This document shows, in pieces, positions 8,082 to 15,639 of a DNA stretch of 64,000 nt. The DNA comes from QHXW01 sp035297145 (GTDB taxonomy: Bacteria; Acidobacteriota; Terriglobia; Bryobacterales; Bryobacteraceae). The notes beneath the pieces were generated by a model, which had not been told where the DNA came from, searched no databases, and saw nothing but the letters and a program-made list of their open reading frames with translations. A program made the translations under genes and the position numbers. How positions within the stretch are numbered: position 1 is the stretch's first letter; every line of letters starts with the position of its first letter. The DNA lies in assembly GCA_035297145.1 (NCBI GenBank), contig DATGZN010000113.1, positions 62,001 through 126,000 of the forward strand, written 5' to 3'.

Positions 8082-9104
8082 CTACTTCGCTTTCTCTAGG
8101 TCGGCCAGGCGCCGTTTCAAGTCGGCAAGTTCGTCTCGCATCTCCGGCAGCCGCGTCAGGTTGGCGAGTTGCTCGAGATGCTGCTTGAGCGGACGTGCCG
8201 GCGTTCCCCAAACCACCTGCCCCGCGCGCACGATCTTCGAGGTAAGGATGCCGCAACCCGATCCCAATACCGCGTGGGTTTCGATGCGCGCCTTATCGCC
8301 GATTCCCACCTGTCCGCCAATCACCGCATAGTCATCCACCACCACACCGCCCGAGAAGCCCGTTTGTGCCGCCACCACCACGTGTTTTCCGATGCGGCAG
8401 TTGTGGCCCACATGGACCATATTATCGAGCTTCGTTCCCTCCCCGATATGTGTGGTCCCGAGAGCCGCCCGGTCCACACACGAATTCGCTCCGATCTCCA
8501 CGAAGTCTCCGATTTCCACCCGGCCGACCTGCGGAAACTTCTGGTAACGCTCGCCATCCAGCACGAATCCGAAACCATCGGCGCCGATGACGCAGCCTGC
8601 GTGCAAAATGGCGTGGCTGCCGATATCCACGTCGTCATAAATGGTGGCGTGCGCGTGGAGCACGCTGTCATGCCCGATCTGTACGCGCCGGCCGATCGAG
8701 CACCCGGCAGCGATCCGGCAGTAGTCCTCAATGCGCGAGCCCTCGCCGATGCTGACGTGCGGGCCGACCTCAACGCCCTCGCCGATTTCTGCTTCCGGGC
8801 TGACCACGGCCGTCGGATGAATGCCCGGACGTCGCGGTGGCTCGGGTACCAGGCGGCTCACGGCGCGTGCGAAAGAGGTCCGCGGCGCGCTCGACCGGAT
8901 GATGGTCCGGCCTGGTGGAAATTCGGTGGGAACAATCAGACATCCCGCCGCCGACTCTTCAGCCTGACCCATCGCCTTCATGCTCGCGACGAACGAAAGG
9001 TCCTCCGCGCCCGCCGCCTCCAGCGACTGCACCCCGGTAAGCTCTTTTTCCCCGTCGCCCTCGAAAGTCGCGCCCAACCACTCCGCCAATTCCCTGACAC
9101 GCAT
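8082..9104 (-). CDS. lpxD: UDP-3-O-(3-hydroxyacyl)glucosamine N-acyltransferase
   Basis: 340 residues, the normal LpxD length, from the ATG at 9104 (MRVRELAEWLGATFEG). The third enzyme of lipid A assembly: it transfers a hydroxyacyl chain from acyl carrier protein to the amino group of UDP-3-O-acyl-glucosamine. The N-terminal uridine-binding domain (1-100) is followed by a left-handed beta-helix of hexapeptide repeats (GIHPTAVVSPEAEIGEGVEV, and so on) with HVGHNCRIGKHVVVAAQ containing the conserved active-site histidine region. A C-terminal helix (RLPEMRDELADLKRRLADLEK) should form the trimer coiled coil. It is divergent from lepB and lpxA and followed after 2 bases by the P-loop gene. Confidence 0.96.
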   Translation of the reverse strand: MRVRELAEWLGATFEGDGEKELTGVQSLEAAGAEDLSFVASMKAMGQAEESAAGCLIVPTEFPPGRTIIRSSAPRTSFARAVSRLVPEPPRRPGIHPTAVVSPEAEIGEGVEVGPHVSIGEGSRIEDYCRIAAGCSIGRRVQIGHDSVLHAHATIYDDVDIGSHAILHAGCVIGADGFGFVLDGERYQKFPQVGRVEIGDFVEIGANSCVDRAALGTTHIGEGTKLDNMVHVGHNCRIGKHVVVAAQTGFSGGVVVDDYAVIGGQVGIGDKARIETHAVLGSGCGILTSKIVRAGQVVWGTPARPLKQHLEQLANLTRLPEMRDELADLKRRLADLEKAK

Positions 9105-9180
9105 GTCTAACACTGTAACGCGGGACGTGCGCGAATTCGGCATTGATCGGCGGCCGTTCACGTTCGGCGCCGCAAAAGCC

Positions 9181-9214
9181 GCGGGTATCCCGCCATCCCC
9201 GCGGTATTCCCCGC
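9181..9214. repeat. Two adjacent hairpin-forming palindromes in the lpxD/lepB divergent region
   Basis: GCGGGTATCCCGC (9181-9193) and GCGGTATTCCCCGC (9201-9214) are successive small palindromes; CCGCGGG (9179-9185) can also pair with CCCGCGG (9198-9204). The region lies between divergent starts at 9104 and 9263. It could be a regulatory site or leader structure. No protein was identified for it. Confidence 0.4.
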
Positions 9215-9262
9215 GCTACGGGAAACGTGGCTCCTGGCGAGGAGTGCGGTATAAAGGGAAGA

Positions 9263-10069
9263 GTGGCGACTAAAACGAAGAAAGCCCGGAAGCCAGCCCT
9301 ACCCAGGCCAGCGGAAGAGCCTGCTAAGCCCAGCCGCACCGTGGCCGGCACCATGTCGCACGGCATCGCCGAGTGGGTGTTTAACTTCATCATCCTGATC
9401 TTCGCCACCAGCATGATTGCGCAGCCGGAAGTCATTCCCACATCGTCCATGGAGGACAACCTGCTCATCGGCGATCACGTGATCGTCGACCGCTTAGCCT
9501 ATGCGCCGGGCGGGTCTGTCTTCAGTCATTTGCTGCCCTACGAGCCCGTCCGTCGCGGCGACATTATCGTTTTCCGCTACCCGCTCAACATCAAGGAAGA
9601 CTACGTGAAGCGGGTCATCGGTGTCCCGGGCGATCGTATTCACCTGGTCAACAAGTATGTGTTCCTGAACGGCAAGAAGCTCGATGAGCCGTATAAAGTT
9701 CACAAGACGCACTACGTCAACGCTTATCGCGACAATTTTCCAACCGCTTCGCCCGACTTTTCCCTCCCGCCGGAGGCCATGGATATGCTGGAGAATCACG
9801 TGGTGAACGGAGAGGTGGTGGTGCCACCGGGTCATTACTTCGCCATGGGCGACAATCGCGACAATTCCGCCGACAGCCGCTACTGGGGTTTCGTTCCCGC
9901 GGAAAACATCAAAGGCAAGCCGGTGCTGATTTATTGGTCATACGACGCCTCCACGCAGGATCTGGTCGATTTCACCACCGGCCACTTCATCGACCTCGCC
10001 CAGCACTTCTTCACCAAGACGCGCTGGCGGCGCACCTTGATGCTGATTCACGGCTATCCCATCGTCTGA
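9263..10069 (+). CDS. lepB: Signal peptidase I
   Basis: 268 residues from a GTG at 9263, with AAGGGAA just upstream; earlier in-frame codons lack a site and give an unlikely arginine-rich leader. It cleaves signal peptides of Sec and Tat substrates on the outer face of the inner membrane. A membrane helix (about 37-54) precedes the Ser-Lys dyad: Ser62 in PTSSMEDNLL and Lys116 in DYVKRVIGVPGD. The box GDNRDNSADSRYWGFV follows. Between the last two boxes there is a family-typical insertion, and the C-terminus is amphipathic. It begins a co-directional group with lpxA 28 bases downstream. Confidence 0.95.
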   Translation: MATKTKKARKPALPRPAEEPAKPSRTVAGTMSHGIAEWVFNFIILIFATSMIAQPEVIPTSSMEDNLLIGDHVIVDRLAYAPGGSVFSHLLPYEPVRRGDIIVFRYPLNIKEDYVKRVIGVPGDRIHLVNKYVFLNGKKLDEPYKVHKTHYVNAYRDNFPTASPDFSLPPEAMDMLENHVVNGEVVVPPGHYFAMGDNRDNSADSRYWGFVPAENIKGKPVLIYWSYDASTQDLVDFTTGHFIDLAQHFFTKTRWRRTLMLIHGYPIV

Positions 10070-10097
10070 CCCCTTTCCGCTAGTAAAATACCGGTTC

Positions 10098-10886
10098 ATG
10101 CCCGCCGAACCCGCAGCCTTCATCGCTCCCACCGCACGCGTGCATTCCGACGCGGTGATCGGTCCGGGGACACGCATCGGCGAATTCTGCGTGATCGAAT
10201 CCGATGTCACCATCGGCCGCGATTGCGTACTCGAGCCTTACGTGTACGTGAAGCGCTGGACAACGATGGGCGAGCGCAACACCGTGTCGGCCGGCACTGT
10301 GCTGGGCACCGATCCTCTCGACAAGACCTTCACAGGTGAGCGCAGCTACCTCCGCATCGGAAACGACAACATCATCCGTGAGCACTACACCATATCCCGC
10401 GGGACCGAGCCCGAGTCGGTGACGGAGATTGGTGATGGCAATTACATCATGACCTCGGGCCACATTGCGCACAATTGTAAGATTGGCAATAGCACCGTGA
10501 TCTGTAGTTGCGCGCTGGTCGCCGGTTACGTGGAGGTGGAAGACCAGGCTTTCATTTCCGGCGGCGTGGTGGTCCACCAATTCTCCAAAATCGGGCGCCT
10601 CGCCATGATCGGCGGCAATACGCGTGTCAACAGCGACGTTCCTCCGTACTTTCTCTATTCCGGGTTCAACGTGGAGGCCAAAGGCCTGAACATGGTGGGG
10701 CTGAAGCGCGCCGGCTTCCAGCCTCCGCAGATCATCGCGCTCAAAGCCGCTTACAAATTGCTGTACCGGTCGGGTCTGAAGCTCGAAGACGCGCTGCGGC
10801 GCATTGAAACGGAAGCCGCCACGCCCGAGACGGCTCACCTGGTCGCGTTCATTCGCCAGAGCAAGCGCGGCATCTGCCGCGAGTGA
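10098..10886 (+). CDS. lpxA: Acyl-ACP--UDP-N-acetylglucosamine O-acyltransferase
   Basis: 262 residues, normal for LpxA. It catalyses the first step of lipid A synthesis, acylation of the 3-hydroxyl of UDP-GlcNAc. The N-terminal two thirds are hexapeptide repeats (IHPTA-like FIAPTARVHSDAVIGPGTRIG), and the catalytic base region reads SGHIAHNCKIG. The C-terminal helices (MVGLKRAGFQPPQIIALKAAYKLL) belong to the acetyltransferase 11 domain. It is separated from lpxD by lepB and lies in opposite orientation, unlike the lpxD-fabZ-lpxA order of many bacteria; lpxB and fabZ are not in the window. Confidence 0.96.
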   Translation: MPAEPAAFIAPTARVHSDAVIGPGTRIGEFCVIESDVTIGRDCVLEPYVYVKRWTTMGERNTVSAGTVLGTDPLDKTFTGERSYLRIGNDNIIREHYTISRGTEPESVTEIGDGNYIMTSGHIAHNCKIGNSTVICSCALVAGYVEVEDQAFISGGVVVHQFSKIGRLAMIGGNTRVNSDVPPYFLYSGFNVEAKGLNMVGLKRAGFQPPQIIALKAAYKLLYRSGLKLEDALRRIETEAATPETAHLVAFIRQSKRGICRE

Positions 10887-10899
10887 TTCGAAACCTATT

Positions 10900-11739
10900 G
10901 TGAATATCCTCGAGTTCACCGGCGTCATCACTCTCGGTTCTTTCGTCGCCGGTTTTCTCGGCTCCATCACCGGCCTCGGCGGCGGGGTTGTGATCGTGCC
11001 CCTGCTGGCTTTGGCGCTCGGCGTTGATATACGCTACGCCATCGGTGCATCACTCGTATCCGTGATCGCCACATCGTCCGGCGCCGCCGCGGCCTACGTC
11101 AAAGAGGGTTTCTCCAACATTCGCATCGGTGTCTTTCTGGAAATCGCAACCAGTTCGGGGGCTCTGATCGGGGCGTTCCTCGCCGCAAAGTTGCCCACCT
11201 CCTTTATTGGCGTCGTCTTTGGCGTGGTCTTACTTTACTCGGCTTATCAGGCTGTCACTGCCAAGGCCGAACATGCCGCGTCATTCGGGTCGTCTGACCG
11301 CCTCGCTCTCCGATTGAAAATGGAGGGAACCTATCCCGGCGATCACGGGCTTGTCAGATACCACGTCCGCGCGGTCCCGCTGGGATTCGGTTTGATGGCG
11401 ATTGCCGGTCTCCTGTCTGGCCTGCTCGGCATCGGCTCGGGAGCGGTCAAAGTGATCGCCATGGACCAGATCATGGGCATTCCTTTCAAGGTCTCGACCG
11501 CCACTAGCAACTTCATGATCGGAGTGACCGCCGCGGCCAGCGCCGGCATCTACCTGAGCCGCGGTTACATCGATCCCGGCTTGGCGATGCCCGTGACTCT
11601 TGGCGTATTGGCGGGATCCGCCTTCGGAGCCAGATTCCTCACAACCGCTCGCACGCCGTTGCTTCGTAAGATTTTCAGCGCGGTGATTTCTATCATGGCG
11701 CTCGAAATGATCTACAACAGTATCTCCGGGAGGCTTTAG
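10900..11739 (+). CDS. TauE/SafE family anion exporter
   Basis: 279 residues from a GTG at 10900, 13 bases after lpxA. It is an integral membrane protein with about 8 hydrophobic segments in two repeated halves; each half carries the family glycine motif (GFLGSITGLGGGVVIVP at about 17-33 and GLLSGLLGIGSGAVKV at about 170-185). Members move sulfite, sulfoacetate or other organic anions. The next gene, starting 1 base after the stop, encodes a DUF1634 membrane protein, a regular partner of this transporter class, so the two probably form one system. The substrate is not predictable from sequence. Confidence 0.9.
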   Translation: MNILEFTGVITLGSFVAGFLGSITGLGGGVVIVPLLALALGVDIRYAIGASLVSVIATSSGAAAAYVKEGFSNIRIGVFLEIATSSGALIGAFLAAKLPTSFIGVVFGVVLLYSAYQAVTAKAEHAASFGSSDRLALRLKMEGTYPGDHGLVRYHVRAVPLGFGLMAIAGLLSGLLGIGSGAVKVIAMDQIMGIPFKVSTATSNFMIGVTAAASAGIYLSRGYIDPGLAMPVTLGVLAGSAFGARFLTTARTPLLRKIFSAVISIMALEMIYNSISGRL

Positions 11740-11740
11740 T

Positions 11741-12130
11741 GTGACGCCGGAATCCAGAGACCTCGCGACCGAAAAGATGGACCTGATTGTCGGCAACCTG
11801 CTGCGCGCCGGTGTCATCCTGTCGGGCGCCGTAGTGTTTGTCGGTGCTCTGATCCACCTGGCCCGTCACGGCACCGAAGCGCCCGCCTATCACGTCTTCC
11901 GTGGCGAGCCGACTGACCTCCGTAGTGTCCGCGGCATCTTAACCGATGCGTTCGCAATTCGTGGACGCGGCATCATTCAATTCGGCCTGTTGCTTCTAAT
12001 CGCGACTCCGGTTGCTCGCGTCGCCTATCTCGTCTATGCCTTTGCCCGGCAGAAGGACCGGCTCTACGCCGTGGTGGCTCTGGTCGTCCTCCTGCTGCTG
12101 GCATATGGCCTCTCCGGCGGACGTGTTTGA
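11741..12130 (+). CDS. DUF1634 membrane protein, partner of the TauE-type exporter
   Basis: 129 residues from a GTG at 11741, 1 base after the exporter stop codon; GGGAGG lies about 8 bases upstream. It has three hydrophobic segments, at about 18-38 (LLRAGVILSGAVVFVGALIH), 72-100 and 108-125, separated by a short polar loop. The pattern and context match the DUF1634 family, which commonly follows TauE/SafE genes. The function is unknown; an accessory subunit of the exporter is the simplest reading. Confidence 0.85.
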   Translation: MTPESRDLATEKMDLIVGNLLRAGVILSGAVVFVGALIHLARHGTEAPAYHVFRGEPTDLRSVRGILTDAFAIRGRGIIQFGLLLLIATPVARVAYLVYAFARQKDRLYAVVALVVLLLLAYGLSGGRV

Positions 12131-12148
12131 ATATTCGGAGCGTCGTTG

Positions 12149-12173
12149 CCGAGCCGCCACCAAAGGAAGCGGT
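12149..12173. repeat. 25-base palindromic element, copy A
   Basis: Starts CCGAGCCGCC and ends AAGCGGT. GCCGC (12153-12157) pairs with GCGGT (12169-12173) around an ACCAAAGG core. It is 21/25 identical to the copy at 62139-62163, with a compensatory change in the stem. It lies in the 61-base gap between two convergent genes. Confidence 0.6.
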
Positions 12174-12191
12174 ATTGACGCTCTATCGAGC

Positions 12192-12743
12192 CTATTTCTT
12201 CCGCCGCGCCGCGGTCTGCGTCTGGCCTTCTTTGAGCAGTGGCTCGATGAGATCGCGGAAGTTCTTTTCTTGATCGGCCCTCTCGAAGAATTTGTCGTCT
12301 CCCGCGTACTGGGCGCGAATCGTGCCTTTCCGGTCGATCACCACCACTTGCGGCATCAGCAACCGGTACATCACCGGGTGCTGGAGATAGTCCTCTGCCG
12401 TTTCTCGCTGGTTGTATCCCACCGGGTACGCCGGCTGGAATTTCGTGATGAAGTCCGGCACATACATCTTGGACATCTCATCGATCGCCGACGCGATCAC
12501 CTGTAACCCGTGTGCCCCATATTCCTGCTGCAACTTCGTCAGCACCTGCGAGGTGAACTGGCAGTGCGGGCACGTGGTCAGGATGAACGCCAGCACCACC
12601 ACTTTGCCCTTGTACTCGCTCACGTGAATTTGCCGGCCGTCGTTCAAGAACACGGCGAAATCCGGGGAAGGGCGGGGAATCTCGGCGCCCGCCGCCAGGC
12701 TCGCCGTACACAGCATGAGCGGAAACAGTTTTCGGAGCAGCAT
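12192..12743 (-). CDS. Secreted thioredoxin-like (TlpA/redoxin) protein
   Basis: 183 residues with a signal peptide (MLLRKLFPLMLCTASLAAGA). The thioredoxin-fold domain carries CPHC (Cys58 and Cys61 in ILTTCPHCQFTSQ), the pattern of TlpA/AhpC-TSA redoxins, and a cis-proline region around MPQVVVIDRKG. It probably acts as a periplasmic thiol-disulfide reductant or oxidant. The start overlaps the last base of the preceding HEXXH protein gene, so the two are co-translated and the thioredoxin-like protein may serve that metalloprotein. A lysine/arginine-rich tail ends the protein. Confidence 0.85.
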   Translation of the reverse strand: MLLRKLFPLMLCTASLAAGAEIPRPSPDFAVFLNDGRQIHVSEYKGKVVVLAFILTTCPHCQFTSQVLTKLQQEYGAHGLQVIASAIDEMSKMYVPDFITKFQPAYPVGYNQRETAEDYLQHPVMYRLLMPQVVVIDRKGTIRAQYAGDDKFFERADQEKNFRDLIEPLLKEGQTQTAARRKK

Positions 12744-14029
12744 CAGTTCGAGTTTACCGCAGCGTCCCGCAGGCCTTCCAGGCTGCTCACTACCGCGCCA
12801 TTCAGACGCACCACGAAATAGCCGTCATCGCCAAGCCCACTGAAAGTCGAGTCGTTTCGCGACTGCACCTCCATCTTCCGCCACTTCTTGCGCAGCACTT
12901 CCTGGTACGCCTCGAAGAACCGCCGCGCCCAGTCCGCGCTTTCCCACTCCACTGCATATTCCAGCACTACGCGCTTTTCGGCCTTGTTCTCTTCGAGCGC
13001 GTAGACTCCGCCCTTCCAGTGCGGCGCAACCTCATCCGCATGCTTCGTATCCATGTATTGCTCGATCAGCAGAGCATGATCCAGCTCGCCCATGGTGCCC
13101 CACGCCAGCCGTTTATACCCGTGTCCGCCCGAAAAGTGCGGAAGCGGCGGCCGCGTCGGCATGATGTGCGCAAAGTATTTCTCCGGATGCAGAATCTGCT
13201 GCGTCGAAACCGGCGAATGCCGGAACACTTCGGCGAACGCCGCCTGGTCCAGCTTTTCCACAACCGCATTTTGAAAAATCATGCCCTGCGTGTACGGAAA
13301 CACCAGCGTGCGCCGCAAATACATGGGTGTGGAATCGAACACCGGGTAGTCTTTCCCGCCCGAATCCATGGCGCGGCTCATCTCCTCCACCGCCGCCGGC
13401 GACCCCTTGAGCGTCTGCCCGTTTCTGCGCTCCACCGCTTCAGACATCAGCCAAGTCGCCTGCCCCTCCATCACGGCTTCCCGCGCCATGGAGAGGTCAT
13501 CGTCATCGCCGCCTTTCTTGATGAAACGCTCCAGATGAAAATTCTGGTCGGCCAGCGCGTGCGACAGCTCGTGCACCAGCGCCTCCGCGCGCATGTCCTT
13601 CGGCGCCCAATCGGCGATGTAGAGCTTCTTCTTGTGATAGTCGTAGAACGCCGCCGACTGCTCCGTCAGCAGATCCACCTCGGTTTTCTTCAGATCGAAA
13701 TCCTGCGGCACGAATCCGAACTTCTTGAGCCCGATTTCCTCGATGCGCAGGTCCTCCTGGGAGCTCTTCTCCTCCACGCGGTCCTTCAAGAACGTGTTCA
13801 CCTGGTCTTTGGAAATGAGATCGAACGGAACCTTGTGGTGGATCTTTAGGCCGGTAATCTGGTTGAGCTCCTGTAGGTCTCTGCCGATCTCGTCGAAAAC
13901 CGACCGGTCGGCCTGCTGGCCCCAGATCGCGGCAGCCGAGACCACCAGCGCAACCAGACATAATCTGATGTGCTTGGTGAGTAGAGGTTTGTTAGGAGGA
14001 GTGGTTCCTGCGGGTCGGTCGAATGCCAA
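12743..14029 (-). CDS. Secreted putative zinc metallopeptidase (HEXXH)
   Basis: 428 residues from a TTG at 14029; the start is uncertain, and any signal peptide lies at about residues 18-38 (LTKHIRLCLVALVVSAAAIWGQ). Residues 150-190 hold a gluzincin-type zinc site: HELSH at 153-157 and a downstream glutamate in AVMEGQATW (about 188). Apart from this the protein matches no family I can name. It is probably an exported or periplasmic protease or a peptidase-like enzyme. It overlaps the thioredoxin-like gene by one base. Similar HEXXH proteins of unknown substrate are common in acidobacteria. Confidence 0.7.
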   Translation of the reverse strand: MAFDRPAGTTPPNKPLLTKHIRLCLVALVVSAAAIWGQQADRSVFDEIGRDLQELNQITGLKIHHKVPFDLISKDQVNTFLKDRVEEKSSQEDLRIEEIGLKKFGFVPQDFDLKKTEVDLLTEQSAAFYDYHKKKLYIADWAPKDMRAEALVHELSHALADQNFHLERFIKKGGDDDDLSMAREAVMEGQATWLMSEAVERRNGQTLKGSPAAVEEMSRAMDSGGKDYPVFDSTPMYLRRTLVFPYTQGMIFQNAVVEKLDQAAFAEVFRHSPVSTQQILHPEKYFAHIMPTRPPLPHFSGGHGYKRLAWGTMGELDHALLIEQYMDTKHADEVAPHWKGGVYALEENKAEKRVVLEYAVEWESADWARRFFEAYQEVLRKKWRKMEVQSRNDSTFSGLGDDGYFVVRLNGAVVSSLEGLRDAAVNSN

Positions 14030-14087
14030 CCTTCAGGATAACGCTAGAATGGAACTTCAATTGGATCTGCGAAAACTTCCAAAGCAG

Positions 14088-14210
14088 TTATTGCTTTTTC
14101 GGCTTGTCGCGTTTCATCGCGCCGAACATGGCCCCCAGCACGGCTTTCTCGACCATGAATGCCGTCGCCAGACTTCCCAGGAGCGCCACGCCGATCATTG
14201 TTACCGCCAT
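14088..14210 (-). CDS. Small membrane protein (40 residues)
   Basis: A short open frame from the ATG at 14210. The product has one hydrophobic helix (about residues 3-20, MIGVALLGSLATAFMVEK) and a strongly basic, polar tail (MKRDKPKKQ). The composition is typical of a single-pass small membrane protein rather than chance translation. The ribosome binding site is weak (GTGAGATAG). It stands between the HEXXH gene (same strand) and the divergent glucarate dehydratase. No function can be assigned. Confidence 0.5.
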   Translation of the reverse strand: MAVTMIGVALLGSLATAFMVEKAVLGAMFGAMKRDKPKKQ

Positions 14211-14276
14211 TGTTCTATCTCACTTTTTTCGATGCAAGTCTGATGCCACCCGATTCTCGAACCCGCGAGTGACTCA

Positions 14277-15581
14277 ATGCTTATATCGTCCATGCAGTTG
14301 CATTCCATTACGATTGCCGATCCGCCTTTGCGCAGTTCGTACGGATTACACGCTCCGTACGCTTTACGCACTATCGTCGAGTTGAAAACGGATGACGGCA
14401 TCACCGGCATCAGTGAAACCTACGGCGGCGATGGTCCTGTCGCCGCGCTCGAAGCCGTGCGCGCCCGCGTCACCGGCATGGATCCGTTTCAGCTCGCCGG
14501 TCTCTATCAGCAGATGAATCAATCGGTTGCGGGTGCCGGAGACCGCAGCCAGACCTACCTCGTCCCCGGCGAGAATCCCCTCGATCAGCACGCCCGCACC
14601 TTCGCCGCAATCGAAATCGCATGCCTCGACATCATCGGCAAAGCCGTCGGCAAACCTGTATGTGACATCATCGGCGGCCGAGTCCGCGACGCCGTTCCGT
14701 TTTCCGCGTATCTCTTTTATAAACAAGCGGGTGGCGGCGGCCTGGGCGACGATCGCCGCGACGATGAATACGGTGAGGTTCTCGATCCTGTTGCCGCCGT
14801 CCGCGAAGCCAAACAAATGATTGCTCGTTACGGTTTCCGCGAGATCAAACTCAAGGGAGGCGTGCTGCCACCGGATGTCGAAATTTCGACGATTCGCGCA
14901 CTTCGTCAGGAATTTGGCGACACTTACCCGCTCCGCATCGATCCCAACTGCGCCTGGTCGGTTGAAACTTCGGTGCAGGTTGGCCGCAGCCTGCGCGACG
15001 AGCTCTCCGGCGGCGGCTATCTGGAGGACCCTTGCCCGAACTTAGACGGCATGGCCGAAGTACACCGCCGCCTGGTGGCTGAAAACAACCACACGCCACT
15101 TGCCAGCAATGTCGCCGTCACGAATTTTGCCGATGTTCCCCGCGCCCGCTCGCTCGACGCTGTGCAAATTGTGCTCTGCGACCCACACTATTGGGGTGGC
15201 ATGCGCCAGGTCCAGCACCTGTCCCACATGTGCGGAGTGCTCGGCATGGGGCTTTCCATGCACTCGAACTCGCACCTCGGCGTCAGCCTGATGGCCATGA
15301 CGCATGTCGCCGCCGCATGTCCCAATCTCACCTTCGCCTGTGATACCCACTACCCTTGGCAAACATCCACCGATGAAGTGGTAGCCGGCGGTCGCATTCC
15401 CATCGAGAACGGCTCTGTCCGCATTCCCAATAAACCCGGCCTCGGCGTCGAGCTCGATTACGACCAGCTGGCCCGCGGCCGCGAGCGCTACGCCAAACTC
15501 CCCTACCGCAAGCGCGACGACGAAGCCGAAATGCGCAAGCACGTGGACCCCAACTGGAAACGCGTGCTACCAAGATGGTAA
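14277..15581 (+). CDS. Glucarate dehydratase-like enolase superfamily protein
   Basis: 434 residues; an alternative ATG lies at 14292. The protein has the enolase-superfamily layout: an N-terminal capping domain (1-130) and a barrel with the catalytic Lys pair (FREIKLKGG), metal ligands in LRIDPN, EDPCPN and ASNVAV, and the C-terminal His loop (LSMHSNSHLG). The length and these motifs fit glucarate dehydratase (GlucD), which dehydrates D-glucarate to 5-dehydro-4-deoxyglucarate. The next enzyme of that pathway is encoded at 23644 on the same strand, supporting the call. Galactarate or another aldarate remains possible as substrate. Confidence 0.88.
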   Translation: MLISSMQLHSITIADPPLRSSYGLHAPYALRTIVELKTDDGITGISETYGGDGPVAALEAVRARVTGMDPFQLAGLYQQMNQSVAGAGDRSQTYLVPGENPLDQHARTFAAIEIACLDIIGKAVGKPVCDIIGGRVRDAVPFSAYLFYKQAGGGGLGDDRRDDEYGEVLDPVAAVREAKQMIARYGFREIKLKGGVLPPDVEISTIRALRQEFGDTYPLRIDPNCAWSVETSVQVGRSLRDELSGGGYLEDPCPNLDGMAEVHRRLVAENNHTPLASNVAVTNFADVPRARSLDAVQIVLCDPHYWGGMRQVQHLSHMCGVLGMGLSMHSNSHLGVSLMAMTHVAAACPNLTFACDTHYPWQTSTDEVVAGGRIPIENGSVRIPNKPGLGVELDYDQLARGRERYAKLPYRKRDDEAEMRKHVDPNWKRVLPRW

Positions 15582-15597
15582 TTCAACCAAGGAAAGT

Positions 15598-15630
15598 GCG
15601 CCCGCTGCGCGTCGGATATACAGCGGGCGC
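15598..15630. terminator. Bidirectional hairpin between convergent genes
   Basis: A perfect 10-base inverted repeat, GCGCCCGCTG (15598-15607) and CAGCGGGCGC (15621-15630), with a 13-base loop, lies between the stop codons at 15581 (+) and 15640 (-). Position and strength fit transcription termination from either side, though neither flank has a proper U-tract. Confidence 0.6.
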
Positions 15631-15639
15631 GTGCATAAC

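Noticed and set aside
9250..9255. TATAAA as the lepB -10 box
   Set aside because: It lies only 7 bases before the GTG and no -35 matches; the AAGGGAA after it is more likely the ribosome binding site.
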